Source: JACTMI01 sp964618415 (lineage in GTDB: Bacteria > Acidobacteriota > Thermoanaerobaculia > Multivoradales > JAGPDF01). Taken from it: DNA of 64,000 nt. The stretch spans positions 62,001 through 126,000 of the forward strand of contig CAZUAT010000002.1 of assembly GCA_964618415.1 (NCBI GenBank), written 5' to 3'. Numbering within the stretch: position 1 is the first letter of the stretch; the number at the start of each line of letters is the position of its first letter. The notes under the pieces are model-generated. The model saw only the letters and a program-made list of their open reading frames with translations, was not told the origin of the DNA and ran no database searches. Positions 8,537 to 18,500 of this stretch are shown one piece after another. A program made the position numbers and the translations under genes.

Positions 8537-9156
8537 GCGGCCGCGGCGCGCTGCTGCTGGCCGGCTCCTACCTGCTCGGTTCGATCTCGTTCAGCCTGCT
8601 GGTGGTCTGGCTGAGCGCCCGGATCGACGTGCGGACCGTCGGCAGCGGCAACGCGGGCGCGACCAACGTGCTGCGCACCAGCGGGCGGTGGCTCGCCCTG
8701 CTGGTCGTCGTGCTGGACATGGCCAAGGGGTTCGCCCCGGTGCGCTTCGCGCTGGTCTCGGGACTGCCGGTGGCGCTCGCCGCAGCGGCCGGATTTGCGG
8801 CGATGATCGGGCACAGCTTTCCGGTCTTCTTCGGCTTCCGGGGCGGCAAAGGGGTGGCGACTGCGTTCGGCGCGTTCCTCGCCCTGATGCCGCTGGCCGC
8901 CGGCCTCGGCCTCGCCCTTTTCGTCCTCGTGGTGGCGCGTACCCGCTACGTGTCGCTGGGCTCGATCGTCGCGGCGCTCGCGCTGCCGCCGCTCGTCGTG
9001 CTGCTGGGGCGCAGCGGTCTCGCGCCGGCCCTGCCCCCCGGCGCGGTCGCGGTGATCGTCTGCGCGGCCGCGCTGATCCTGTTTCAGCATCGCAACAACG
9101 TGGCCCGGTTGCGGGCCGGTACCGAGCGTCGGCTCGGCGAAAGGAGCCGCACGTGA
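8533..9156 (+). CDS. plsY: Glycerol-3-phosphate acyltransferase PlsY
   Basis: Integral membrane acyltransferase that moves the acyl group of acyl-phosphate to glycerol-3-phosphate, the first committed step of phospholipid synthesis. The 207-residue protein has an N-terminal membrane segment (YLLGSISFSLLVVWL), VGSGNAGATNVLRT, the GHSFPVFFGFRGGKGVAT core and the final FQHRNNVARL, all typical of PlsY. The GTG start overlaps the cinA stop (GTGA). Confidence 0.95.
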   Translation: MSGRGALLLAGSYLLGSISFSLLVVWLSARIDVRTVGSGNAGATNVLRTSGRWLALLVVVLDMAKGFAPVRFALVSGLPVALAAAAGFAAMIGHSFPVFFGFRGGKGVATAFGAFLALMPLAAGLGLALFVLVVARTRYVSLGSIVAALALPPLVVLLGRSGLAPALPPGAVAVIVCAAALILFQHRNNVARLRAGTERRLGERSRT

Positions 9157-10166
9157 GCCTTCTGGGAGTCCTCGGAGCGGGGTCGTTCGGGACCGCGGTG
9201 GCGGTGCATGCCGCCGGTACCGGTCGGCCGACCCGGCTGTGGGCGCGGCGCGCCGACCAGGCGCGTGAAATGCACGAGCGTCGCGAGAACACGCTCTATC
9301 TGCCCGGCATTCCGTTCCCGGACCGGCTCGAAGTGACCGCCGACCTGGAAGCGATGGCCGAGGTGGAAACGCTCGTCGTCGCAGTGCCGTCGCACGGCTA
9401 CCGCGCCGCGCTCGCCGCGTTCCTGGCTCGGCGCGGGGAGCGCCGGCCGCTGACCGTCGTTTCAGCGACCAAGGGAATCGAGATCGACACGCTGGCGCGG
9501 ATGAGCCGGGTGTCGATCGAGGAGGGCGAGCGCAGCGGCACGCCGATCCGGTTCGCGGTGTTCTCGGGCCCCACCTTCGCGGCCGAACTGGCGCGCGGCA
9601 TGCCTTCGGCCGCCGTGGTGGCGAGCAGCGACGAGCAGGTGGCGGCGACGCTGCGCGAGGAGCTGGCCTCGCGCAGCCTGCGCCTTTACTCTTCTGGGGA
9701 CGTGGTCGGGGTGGAGCTCGCCGGCACGGCGAAGAACGTCATCGCGATCGCCGCCGGTGTCCTGGCCGGGCTCGGCCTCGGCCACAACATCCTGGCGGCG
9801 CTGATCACCCGTGGACTGCACGAGATGACCCGCCTGGCGGTCGCCTCGGGCGGCGACCCGGAGACGCTGCGCGGACTGGCCGGCCTCGGCGACCTCGTGC
9901 TGACCTGCACCGGCGGCCTGTCGCGCAATCGCCGGTTGGGCATGGAGCTGGCCCGCGGTCGGACGCTCGCCGAGGTCCAGAGCGGCACGTCCGAGGTGGC
10001 CGAGGGAGCGCGCAGCTCGCTGGCGCTGCGCCAGCTGGCCGCCGAGCGGGGGATCGAGATGCCGATCGTCGAGCAGATGACCGCAGTCATGTACGGGGGC
10101 AAGAGCCCTGAGGCGGCGCTCACCGACCTGATGTCGCGCGAACTCAAGGACGAGGCGCGGCTCTGA
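9153..10166 (+). CDS. gpsA: NAD(P)-dependent glycerol-3-phosphate dehydrogenase
   Basis: Makes sn-glycerol-3-phosphate from dihydroxyacetone phosphate, the substrate of PlsY encoded just upstream. The 337-residue protein has the Rossmann GAGSFGTA, the SATKGIE loop, FSGPTFAAELA, the catalytic-lysine segment ELAGTAKNVIAIAAG and GLAGLGDLVLTCT. The GTG start overlaps the plsY stop (GTGA), and AAGGAG (9141-9146) gives a good Shine-Dalgarno. Confidence 0.96.
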   Translation: MSLLGVLGAGSFGTAVAVHAAGTGRPTRLWARRADQAREMHERRENTLYLPGIPFPDRLEVTADLEAMAEVETLVVAVPSHGYRAALAAFLARRGERRPLTVVSATKGIEIDTLARMSRVSIEEGERSGTPIRFAVFSGPTFAAELARGMPSAAVVASSDEQVAATLREELASRSLRLYSSGDVVGVELAGTAKNVIAIAAGVLAGLGLGHNILAALITRGLHEMTRLAVASGGDPETLRGLAGLGDLVLTCTGGLSRNRRLGMELARGRTLAEVQSGTSEVAEGARSSLALRQLAAERGIEMPIVEQMTAVMYGGKSPEAALTDLMSRELKDEARL

Positions 10167-10183
10167 TCGCCCCGGCGTCTCGA

Positions 10184-10189
10184 TAGACT
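10184..10189 (+). promoter_or_regulatory. Likely -10 box of guaA
   Basis: TAGACT ends 9 nt before the guaA ATG and there is no Shine-Dalgarno in between. The spacing places the transcription start at or near the start codon. No clear -35 is seen. Confidence 0.45.
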
Positions 10190-10198
10190 GGCGGCTCC

Positions 10199-11743
10199 AT
10201 GGCCGGCGACCACCAGTTCCTGCTCATCCTCGATTTCGGCAGTCAGTTCACCCAGCTCATTGCGCGTCGGGCGCGCGAACAGCGCGTCTACTGCGAAGTG
10301 CATCCGTTCGATCTGCCGATCGAGGAGATCCGCCGCCGCGCGCCGATCGGCATCGTTCTGTCGGGCGGACCGCAGAGCGTCTACGACAGCGACGCGCCGC
10401 TGCCGCGGCCGGAGCTGTTCGAGCTCGGCGTGCCCGTGCTCGGCATCTGCTACGGCATGCAGGCGGCGGCGCGGCTGCTCGGCGGCGAGGTCCAGTCCGC
10501 CACCCACCGTGAGTACGGGCGGGCCGAGCTCGAGGTGACCGAGCCGGGGGCGCTGTTCGCCGGTCTGGCTGCGCGCGAGACCGTCTGGATGAGCCACGGC
10601 GACCGGGTGACCGCGCCGCCAGCGGGGGCGCGCGTGACCGCGCGCAGTGAGAGCGTCGACATCGTCGCGTTCGAGGACGCCGAGCGCCGGCTGTACGGAA
10701 TCCAGTTCCACCCCGAGGTCAGTCATACCCAGAACGGCAGCGCCCTGCTCCACAACTTCCTCTATCGCGTCTGCGGGGCGCGGGGCGACTGGACGATGGC
10801 GGGCTACCTGGACGAGGCGGTTCGTGGGCTGCGCGACCGCATCGGAGAGGACCGCGTCCTGTGCGGGATCTCCGGCGGCGTCGACTCGGCGGTGACGGCG
10901 GCTCTGCTGCAACGCGCGGTCGGCGACCGGCTCACCTCGGTGTTCGTCGACACCGGGCTGCTGCGGCTCGACGAGCGCCGCCAGGTGGAGGACAGCCTCA
11001 CCGACGGGCTCGGTATCCCGGTCGTCACTGTCGACGCGGGGGCTGAGTTCCTCGCCGCGCTGGCCGGCGTGACCGACCCGGAGGCCAAGCGCAAGACGAT
11101 CGGCCGCCTGTTCATCGATGTCTTCGAGCGCGAGGCGAAGCGGTTCGAGCGCGTCCGCTATCTCGCCCAGGGGACGCTCTACCCGGACGTCATCGAGTCG
11201 ACTTCGGTCAAGGGCCCGTCGGCGGTGATCAAGTCGCACCACAACGTCGGCGGGCTGCCGGAGCGGCTCGGCTTCGAGCTGATCGAGCCGCTGCGCTGGC
11301 TGTTCAAGGACGAGGTCCGGCAGCTCGGCCGCGAGCTCGGCCTGCCGGCCGAGTTCATCGGTCGGCATCCGTTCCCGGGGCCGGGCCTGGCGGTGCGGAT
11401 CCCCGGCGAGGTGACCGCCGAGCGGGTTCAGGTGCTGCAGCAGGCCGACGCGATCTTCCTCGCCGAACTGCGCGCCGCGGGCTGGTACGGCAAAGTCTCC
11501 CAGGCGTTCGCCGTCCTGCTGCCGGTGCGTTCGGTCGGCGTCATGGGCGACTTCCGCACCTACGACAGCGTCCTCGCGCTGCGCGCCGTCGAGACGCAGG
11601 ACTTCATGACCGCCGACTGGAGCCAGCTGCCGTACGACCTGCTCGGCCGGGCCGCCAACCGGATCGTCAACGAGGTGCGGGGCGTCAACCGGGTGGTCTA
11701 CGACGTGACCTCCAAGCCGCCCGGGACGATCGAGTGGGAGTGA
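10199..11743 (+). CDS. guaA: GMP synthase (glutamine-hydrolysing)
   Basis: Amidates XMP to GMP using glutamine and ATP. The 514-residue protein has the class I amidotransferase domain first (LDFGSQFTQLIARR, nucleophile Cys84 in GICYGMQ, His171 and Glu173 in FHPEVSHTQ), then the ATP pyrophosphatase loop SGGVDSAV, and the C-terminal dimerisation domain ending with the invariant KPPGTIEWE. The protein is complete and of standard length. It is probably transcribed from its own promoter and followed 22 nt later by hutH. Confidence 0.97.
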   Translation: MAGDHQFLLILDFGSQFTQLIARRAREQRVYCEVHPFDLPIEEIRRRAPIGIVLSGGPQSVYDSDAPLPRPELFELGVPVLGICYGMQAAARLLGGEVQSATHREYGRAELEVTEPGALFAGLAARETVWMSHGDRVTAPPAGARVTARSESVDIVAFEDAERRLYGIQFHPEVSHTQNGSALLHNFLYRVCGARGDWTMAGYLDEAVRGLRDRIGEDRVLCGISGGVDSAVTAALLQRAVGDRLTSVFVDTGLLRLDERRQVEDSLTDGLGIPVVTVDAGAEFLAALAGVTDPEAKRKTIGRLFIDVFEREAKRFERVRYLAQGTLYPDVIESTSVKGPSAVIKSHHNVGGLPERLGFELIEPLRWLFKDEVRQLGRELGLPAEFIGRHPFPGPGLAVRIPGEVTAERVQVLQQADAIFLAELRAAGWYGKVSQAFAVLLPVRSVGVMGDFRTYDSVLALRAVETQDFMTADWSQLPYDLLGRAANRIVNEVRGVNRVVYDVTSKPPGTIEWE

Positions 11744-11765
11744 CCGGAGCGGTGAGGCGGAGTCG

Positions 11766-13307
11766 ATGATTCCTGGAAACGCGGCAGGCGAGAGGGCGAT
11801 CGAGATCGACGGCGAAAGTCTCGATTTCGACACCTTCCGGCGGGTGGCGCTGGGCGGCGAGGCGGTGCGGCTCGGCGAGGCAGCGCGGGCGCAGATCGAG
11901 GCGGCGCGCGGAGTGATCGACCGCGCCGTGGCGAGCGGCGAGGCGGTCTACGGCGTCAACACCGGCTTCGGCAATCTGGCCAACGTGCGGATCGACGACG
12001 CCGACCTCGAGACGCTGCAGCGCCACCTGCTCCTCTCCCACGCCGCCGGCGTGGGCGAGCCGCTGTCGGACGCGGCGGTGCGGGGCATGCTGCTGCTGCG
12101 CGCCAACACCTTGGCGCGCGGCCACTCCGGAGTGCGCGTCATCCTCGTGGAGCGGCTGCTCGAACTGCTGCGGCTCGGCATCCTGCCGGTCGTGCCGTCG
12201 CGGGGTTCGGTCGGCGCATCGGGAGATCTGGCGCCGCTGGCCCACCTCGCGCTGCCGCTGATCGGGGCTGGCGAGGTGCGCGTGGGCGGTCGGCGCCGGC
12301 CGGCGGCCGAAGCCCTGGCCGAGGCCGGCCTGGCGCCGCTCACGCTGGCCCCGCGCGAAGGGCTGGGCTTGATCAACGGGACGCAGGCGATGACGTCGCT
12401 GCTCGCCCTGGCAGTACTCGAAGCCCGCCGGCTGGTGCGCGCGGCCGACCTGGTCGGGGCGCTCACGACCGACGCGCTGCGCGGCACGGACGCCGCGTTC
12501 GACGAGCGGATCCAGGCGGTGCGACCGCACCCCGGTCAGGCAGCGGCCGCCGCGAACCTGCGCCGGCTGCTGGTCGGCTCGGCGATCCGCGAATCGCATC
12601 GCCACGGCGACACGCGGATTCAGGACCCGTACTCGATTCGCTGCATGCCGCAGGTGCACGGCGCGGTGCGGGACGTGCTGGACGATGTCGAGCGGAAGGT
12701 GCGGATCGAGATGAACGCCGCCACCGACAATCCGCTGGTCTTCGCGGCGGCCGACGAGACCGTCTCGGGCGGCAACTTCCACGGCGAACCGATGGCGATG
12801 GCCGCCGACTTCCTGGCCATCGCGCTGTGCGAGCTCGGGTCGATCTCGGAGCGACGCACGGAGAAGCTGACCAACGACGTCTTCTCCGGGCTGCCGCCGT
12901 TCCTGGTCGCCAACGCGGGACTCAACTCGGGGTTCATGATGGCGCACGTGACGGCGGCGGCGCTGGTGTCCGAGAACAAGACGCTGGCCCATCCTGCCTC
13001 GGTCGACTCGATCCCGACCTCGGCCGACAAGGAGGACCATGTCTCGATGGGGATGGGTGCGGCGCTCAAACTGATGCGCGTGATCGACAACCTGCGGTCG
13101 ATTCTGGCGGTCGAACTCACCGCCGCCGCGCAGGGGATCGATCTGCTGCGGCCACTGGCCAGCAGCGTGGCGCTCGAGCGGCTGCACGCCGATCTGCGCC
13201 AGTCGATTGCGCCGTGGGACCACGACCGCGAGATGGCGCCCGATCTCGAAGCGGCGCGTCGCTTTCTCTCGACCGAGGTCGACCGCCACCTGGACGGGCT
13301 TGGCTGA
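11766..13307 (+). CDS. hutH: Histidine ammonia-lyase
   Basis: Deaminates L-histidine to urocanate, the first step of histidine use. The 513-residue protein contains the Ala151-Ser152-Gly153 triad within SRGSVGASGDLAPLAHLAL that cyclises to the MIO cofactor, preceded by VYGVNTGFG with its conserved Tyr, and later QDPYSIRC, TDNPLVF and GNFHGEP. A GGAG element just upstream supports the ATG at 11766. Its product urocanate is the substrate of HutU encoded next, beyond a 479-nt gap. Confidence 0.95.
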   Translation: MIPGNAAGERAIEIDGESLDFDTFRRVALGGEAVRLGEAARAQIEAARGVIDRAVASGEAVYGVNTGFGNLANVRIDDADLETLQRHLLLSHAAGVGEPLSDAAVRGMLLLRANTLARGHSGVRVILVERLLELLRLGILPVVPSRGSVGASGDLAPLAHLALPLIGAGEVRVGGRRRPAAEALAEAGLAPLTLAPREGLGLINGTQAMTSLLALAVLEARRLVRAADLVGALTTDALRGTDAAFDERIQAVRPHPGQAAAAANLRRLLVGSAIRESHRHGDTRIQDPYSIRCMPQVHGAVRDVLDDVERKVRIEMNAATDNPLVFAAADETVSGGNFHGEPMAMAADFLAIALCELGSISERRTEKLTNDVFSGLPPFLVANAGLNSGFMMAHVTAAALVSENKTLAHPASVDSIPTSADKEDHVSMGMGAALKLMRVIDNLRSILAVELTAAAQGIDLLRPLASSVALERLHADLRQSIAPWDHDREMAPDLEAARRFLSTEVDRHLDGLG

Positions 13308-13402
13308 CCTGCAACTGCGGCGCGAGAAGCGGGAACTGCAGAGGGACGAAGCCGACGATCGGGTGGAAGGCCCGGGAGAGCATCGCGCGTTGCCTGGGAG
13401 GC

Positions 13403-13430
13403 CCGCGCGCGACCTCGCCGTCGCGCGCGG
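13403..13430 (+). terminator. Strong hairpin downstream of hutH, possible terminator
   Basis: Perfect 11-bp inverted repeat CCGCGCGCGAC / GTCGCGCGCGG with a 6-nt loop, 95 nt after the hutH stop. There is no T-tract, so it is either a factor-dependent or RNA-processing structure rather than a classic intrinsic terminator. Confidence 0.4.
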
Positions 13431-13774
13431 CAGCAACTCGATACTGGACACCGCCGGAATGGCAGGTCGGAACAGCGCACCCAGCCGGAGGCTCGCGATG
13501 GCCAGGCTATTCGAGGCTGCCCGACGCTGGGGTGTGCGGAATCCGTACTGCCGATGCTTCCGCGGAACCTTCCACTCCCGACCGTCGAGGGCCATTGAAC
13601 CGCCCCCGGGGCGCGAAGTCAAGGCGCCGGCCTGGGGCGAAACACCCCGTATTTCATCCAAAATCCCGGATCTTCTTGAGCCGCCGGCACCTGCGGCGAC
13701 GTGACAGTTTTTCCCCGCCTCGCCGCCGACGCCCCGCCGCCCGGGCGGCGGCCGGCGCTCCGTCCAGGTCGAAC

Positions 13775-13780
13775 TAGAAT
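13775..13780 (+). promoter_or_regulatory. Likely -10 box of hutU
   Basis: TAGAAT ends 6 nt before the hutU ATG. There is no Shine-Dalgarno, so the transcript is probably leaderless. The palindrome at 13736-13749 lies 25 nt upstream, where an operator could be. Confidence 0.5.
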
Positions 13781-13786
13781 CGCCCC

Positions 13787-15469
13787 ATGAACCCGGCTGC
13801 AAGCCCTCCCCGGACCGTCCAGGCGCCCCGTGGATCGGCGATCTCCTGCCTCGGCTGGCAGCAGGAGGCCGCCCTGCGGATGCTCATGAACAACCTCGAC
13901 CCGGAGGTGGCCGAACGACCGGCCGACCTGGTCGTCTACGGCGGTTCGGGCAAGGCAGCGCGCAACTGGGACTGCTTCGAGGCGCTGGTGGCGACGCTGC
14001 GCCGGCTCGGCGCCGACGAGACGCTGCTCGTGCAGTCGGGCAAACCGGTGGCGGTCTTCCGGACTCACCCCGGCGCGCCGCGGGTGTTGATCGCCAACTC
14101 CAACCTGGTGCCCCACTGGGCGACCATCGACGAGTTCCGCCGCCTCGAGGGGCTGGGGCTGACGATGTACGGCCAGATGACCGCCGGTTCCTGGATCTAC
14201 ATCGGCACCCAGGGGATCCTGCAGGGGACGTTCGAGACGCTGGCCGAGTGCGCGCGCCAGCGCTTCGGCGGCACGCTGGCGGGCCGCCTGGCCGTGACTG
14301 CCGGGCTGGGGGGCATGGGCGGCGCGCAACCGCTCGCGGTCACGATGAACGAGGGCGTCTGCCTGGTCGCGGAGGTCGACCGGTCGCGCATCGACAAGCG
14401 ACTCGAAACGCGCTACCTGGATCGCGTCGCACCGGACCTCGACGCCGGGATCGACGCCGCGCTGGCGGCCGTGGCGGCGCGCGAAGCGGTGTCGATCGCC
14501 GTCGAGGCCAACGCCGTCGACCTGCTCGAACGGCTGCTCGAGCGGGGCGTGCAGCCCGACCTGGTGACCGACCAGACCTCGGCGCACGACAACCTGCACG
14601 GCTACGTGCCGCATGGCCTGACCTTCGCGGAGGCACTGGAGCTGCGGGCGGTCCATCCCGAGACCTACGTCGAGCGCGCGATGCAGTCGATGGCCACGCA
14701 CGTTCGGGCGATGCTCGAGCTGCAGCGGCGGGGCGCGGTGGTGTTCGACTACGGCAACAACCTGCGCGGCCAGGCACAGGAGGCCGGGGTCTCCGACGCT
14801 TTCGAGATCGGCGGTTTCGTGCCGCTGTTCATCCGGCCGCTGTTCTGCACCGGGCAGGGGCCGTTCCGATGGGCGGTGCTGTCGGGCGATCCGGCGGATC
14901 TCGCGGCCACCGACGCGGCGATCCTCGAAGCGTTCCCGGACGACGCAAAACTGCATCGCTGGATCCGCATGGCGCGCGAGCGCGTGGCGTTCCAGGGGCT
15001 GCCAGCGCGGATCTGCTGGCTGGGCTACGGCGAGCGGGCCCGCGCCGGCCGGGTGTTCAACGACCTCGTCGCCTCCGGCCGGGTCTCGGCGCCGATCGTC
15101 ATCGGACGCGACCATCTCGACTGCGGGTCGGTGGCCTCGCCCTACCGCGAGACGGAAGGCATGCGGGACGGCTCGGACGCGATCGCTGACTGGCCGCTGC
15201 TCAACGCCCTGCTCAACGCCGTCAACGGTGCCACCTGGGTGTCGCTCCATCACGGCGGCGGGGTGGGGATCGGCAACTCGATCCACGCCGGTATGGTCAT
15301 CGTGGCCGACGGCACACCGGAGGCTGCCGAGCGGCTCGAACGCGTGCTGACGGGCGACCCCGGCATGGGCGTCGTCCGGCACGCGGACGCCGGCTATCCG
15401 GAGGCGATCGCCTGCGCCGCCGAGCGCGGGGTCGATCTGCCGATGTTGCGTCGCCCCGCGGAGGACTGA
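13787..15469 (+). CDS. hutU: Urocanate hydratase
   Basis: Converts urocanate to imidazolone propionate using a tightly bound NAD+. The 560-residue protein has ADLVVYGGSGKAARNW, MYGQMTAGSWIYIGTQGI, TAGLGGMGGAQPLA (the NAD-binding glycine-rich loop), VTDQTSAHD, DYGNNLR and the GGVGIGNSIHAGM segment, all as in HutU. Length matches the family (about 555). It has its own start signal and is not overlapped with hutH. The later hut steps are not in this window. Confidence 0.97.
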   Translation: MNPAASPPRTVQAPRGSAISCLGWQQEAALRMLMNNLDPEVAERPADLVVYGGSGKAARNWDCFEALVATLRRLGADETLLVQSGKPVAVFRTHPGAPRVLIANSNLVPHWATIDEFRRLEGLGLTMYGQMTAGSWIYIGTQGILQGTFETLAECARQRFGGTLAGRLAVTAGLGGMGGAQPLAVTMNEGVCLVAEVDRSRIDKRLETRYLDRVAPDLDAGIDAALAAVAAREAVSIAVEANAVDLLERLLERGVQPDLVTDQTSAHDNLHGYVPHGLTFAEALELRAVHPETYVERAMQSMATHVRAMLELQRRGAVVFDYGNNLRGQAQEAGVSDAFEIGGFVPLFIRPLFCTGQGPFRWAVLSGDPADLAATDAAILEAFPDDAKLHRWIRMARERVAFQGLPARICWLGYGERARAGRVFNDLVASGRVSAPIVIGRDHLDCGSVASPYRETEGMRDGSDAIADWPLLNALLNAVNGATWVSLHHGGGVGIGNSIHAGMVIVADGTPEAAERLERVLTGDPGMGVVRHADAGYPEAIACAAERGVDLPMLRRPAED

Positions 15470-15553
15470 GGCCAGGCAGCGGCTTTGCAGCCCCGGGGAT
15501 CGATCGCCAAGTCCCCGGCTCTGCTGACTGCCCGAATCCGTGCCGCTGCCGCC

Positions 15554-18500
15554 ATGAAGCGCCGACGCCCGCTGTCCGCTGCTACCGACCTCTTGCTGCT
15601 GGCAGCGCTGTCGGCGGCCCCGGCGCTGACTGCCGCGCCCGGCGCAGTGCTGCTGGGCGTCGCCACCGGGCTCTGGGCGCTGCAGGTCGGACGGCCGCGG
15701 GAACGGCGGGTCGGCGCGCTCACATTCGGCCTCGGGGCGGTCCTGCTGACCGTCGCCGCGCTGAGCGCCTGGCGGCCCGCCACCCCCCCGTCCCCCGTCG
15801 ACCTGGAGCGCTCGCACGCGCGCTGGTGGGCGGAGCTCGACGGCGCGGCTCGCACGGCAGCGCAGACGCTCGGTGCTGACCTCGAGTCCGCCGCCCGCCG
15901 CGAGGTGCTCTTCGAGCGGCTGCAGGCGATCGGCGCCGGCGGGCGGGGGCGAATCGCCCGCACCCTGCTGCTCGTCGATCGGGACGGAGAAGCGGTCGCC
16001 TGGGGTGGTCCCGGTCTGCTGCACGACCTGCGGCCGGAGGAGATGACGGCCCCCGGTCGGGGGCTGCGTCAGAGCGCGACCGCCGCCACGCTGTTCACCT
16101 CGGTGCCGGTCGAAGCGCGACGGGGCTGGCACCTGGTCGCTGGAGCGAGCTTTGCCCGCGACGGAGCTCCGCCGCTGGCCGATCCCGCCCTTGCCGCGCG
16201 CGCACCAGGTGGCTGGCACCTGGTGGTCGGAGAAGGGGAGGGCGCCCCGACAAAGTTGGTCGTGGGGGCGGGCGACGGCCCAGCGGCGGAAGGCGGGGCG
16301 TGGCAGGGCGTGGCGACCGGTCTGGTCGCGCTGGGTCTGCTCTGGATCGCGGCTTTACGGGCAGTCGGGCGGGCGCTGCTGTCCGGAACCGTGCTGCCGC
16401 CCCGACAGCCGGTCGCCAGTGTCCTGGTGCCCGCCGCGCTCGCCGCACTGCTGACAGTCCATGCGCTCGGTGCGAACGCCTCGGAACAGGGCGGGCTCGC
16501 CCTGGCTCTGACGACCGCGCTGGTCGGGATCGAAATCGGTCGCCGGCGGTGGGCGGGCAGGCTGGTGCCGGTGGCAACCCTGCTCGGCCTGCTCATGCCG
16601 GTGGCGCTCGCCCTGGCGCTGCGTTCGCTGGCCGACCCGCTGGCCCCGTGGAGCGAGGCGCGCTTCGGGGACGGCTCGGCGCTCGCCGGTCGTCTGGCGC
16701 TGCTGCTGGCCATCTTTGCACCCGTGGCCGTCGCGGCCGGGGGCGCGGCGTCGCGGCGGGGCGGGCGCTGGGGCTGGACGGCCGCAGCACTCGCCCTCCT
16801 GGGCGGGGCCCTGGCGGGCCGACCGATCGTCGCGCTCGTTGTCCTCGCCGCGGCCGGCCTGGCCGCGACCCGGATGGCAAGCGGGGCTCGGCTCGGGCTC
16901 AACCTGTCGACCGCGGCAGCGCTGCTCGTCAGCGGTCTGATCGGCGGCGGCGCCGGGGCGGCGGGCGAGCAGCTGGCGATCGAGCGCGCGCTGCCGCGTC
17001 AGGCCCGGCATCTGATGCCGCCTTCGCCCGCAGAGCTGGTGGGCGTCGCCGCCGCCATGGACGAGGCGCTGGCTCGCCACGACCCCGCCCGGTTTCTGCC
17101 GGCGGATGGCAGTGTCACGGGGCGTGGTGACTTGGCGTTCGCGATCTGGCGGGATTCCCCGCTGGCCCGCGTCGACCTGCTCTCGGCGCTGGTCGTGGAG
17201 TTCGAGGACGGTGGGCGCTCGACCTTCTCCTACGGGTTGCCGATCGACGCGGCCGGTGACCTCGTGTCGGCGCCGGAGCGGTGGTCGGACCTGGAGGAAC
17301 AGAGCTGGCCGGAGCGACGGATCGGCGGCGTCATCGAGCGGACGATTCCGGCAGTCGGCGCGGCCGGCGACGAGTTCGGAGCGGTGCGCCAGCTGCGCTG
17401 GTGGGCCGTGCCGCGCGTCGGCTTCGGTGCCGGCGCGACGTGGACACCCGATCTGGAGTCGACGCTGCTGCGCGGCCTCACCCTGGGAGCACGGCCGTTC
17501 GGGCTCGCGCCACAGGTGCGATACGTGGTGCGCGGCGCCGAGGGGAGCTGGCGCGCCTCGTCCTGGCTCGAAGGCACACCGCCGGTCGAGCGCTGGCCCG
17601 CGCCGGGCACGATCGGGGAGGTCATGACCCCCGACGGGACGGCGCGAGCGGCGGCGGAGACGGGCGGGTCGCTGCGGGTGGCCGTCTTTCTGCCGCGGCC
17701 TGGACCCGGTGCGGCGCTCGAGCGGACCGGTTCCGTCGCCGCCGCGCCGCTGCTCGCCCTGCTGGCGCTGCTCGCGCTCGGCTGGCTGCTGGCGCTGCCG
17801 CGCAGCGCCGTTCGAGACCTCCTGCGGCGGGCCACGCGGTCGTACTCGAAGCGGCTCGTGATCGTCTTCGCGGCACTGCTGCTGCTCCCGGTCGGCGCGT
17901 TCTACTTCTTTCTCTCGCGAACGCTCGAGCGCCGGATCGTCCGCGCGCAGGAGGACGCGGCGCGGGCGGCGCTCGGTTCGGCGCAGCGCGTGCTGGGAGA
18001 GTACGTGCTGACCCTGCAGCCCGGCTTCGGAGTTGGCACGGCGATCGATGACGTGCTGCTGGAATGGCTGTCGCGCGTCGTGCGCCACGATGTCCACCTC
18101 TACTGGGGCAGTGAGATCTACGCCTCGTCGAAGCGCGACCTGTTTGCCGCCGGGCTGCTGCCGCGTCGGCTGCCCGGCGACGTGCAGGCGCGCCTCGAGC
18201 TGGGCGGCGACCGGCTGGCGCGGCGCACCGGCCAGGTCGGTGCGGCCGAGTATCTGGAGCTGTACACGCCGCTCGCGGTCCCGGGTGAAGTGGAAGCCGA
18301 CGACGGCTCTGCGACGCGGCTCGTCCTGTCGATGCCTCTGCTCGCGCAGCAGGAGGAGGCGGTGGCGGAGGCGGCGCGACTACGCCGGCGGGCGCTGCTG
18401 GCCTCGCTGGCGTTGCTGGTGGCGCTGGCGGCGACCGGCGCCCGGGCGGCGCGCCGCTTCACCCGGCCGATCGAGGAGCTGGTGGCCGGCACTCGGCGCA

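Larger units (their letters stand above)
13308..13786 (+). other. hutH-hutU intergenic region, no convincing gene
   Basis: 479 nt without a supported gene; open frames on both strands here lack family-like composition. It holds a strong hairpin (13403-13430, listed separately), a weaker GGGG/CCCC hairpin near 13635-13649 inside a lower-GC stretch (13640-13680), a 14-bp perfect palindrome GCCGCCCGGGCGGC at 13736-13749, and the likely -10 of hutU. Nothing else is visible. Confidence 0.6.

Noticed and set aside
13619..16219. 866-codon open frame on the minus strand opposite hutU and the kinase gene
   Set aside because: It is antisense to strongly recognised proteins and its composition is Arg/Gln/His-rich, the usual by-product of about 70% GC.
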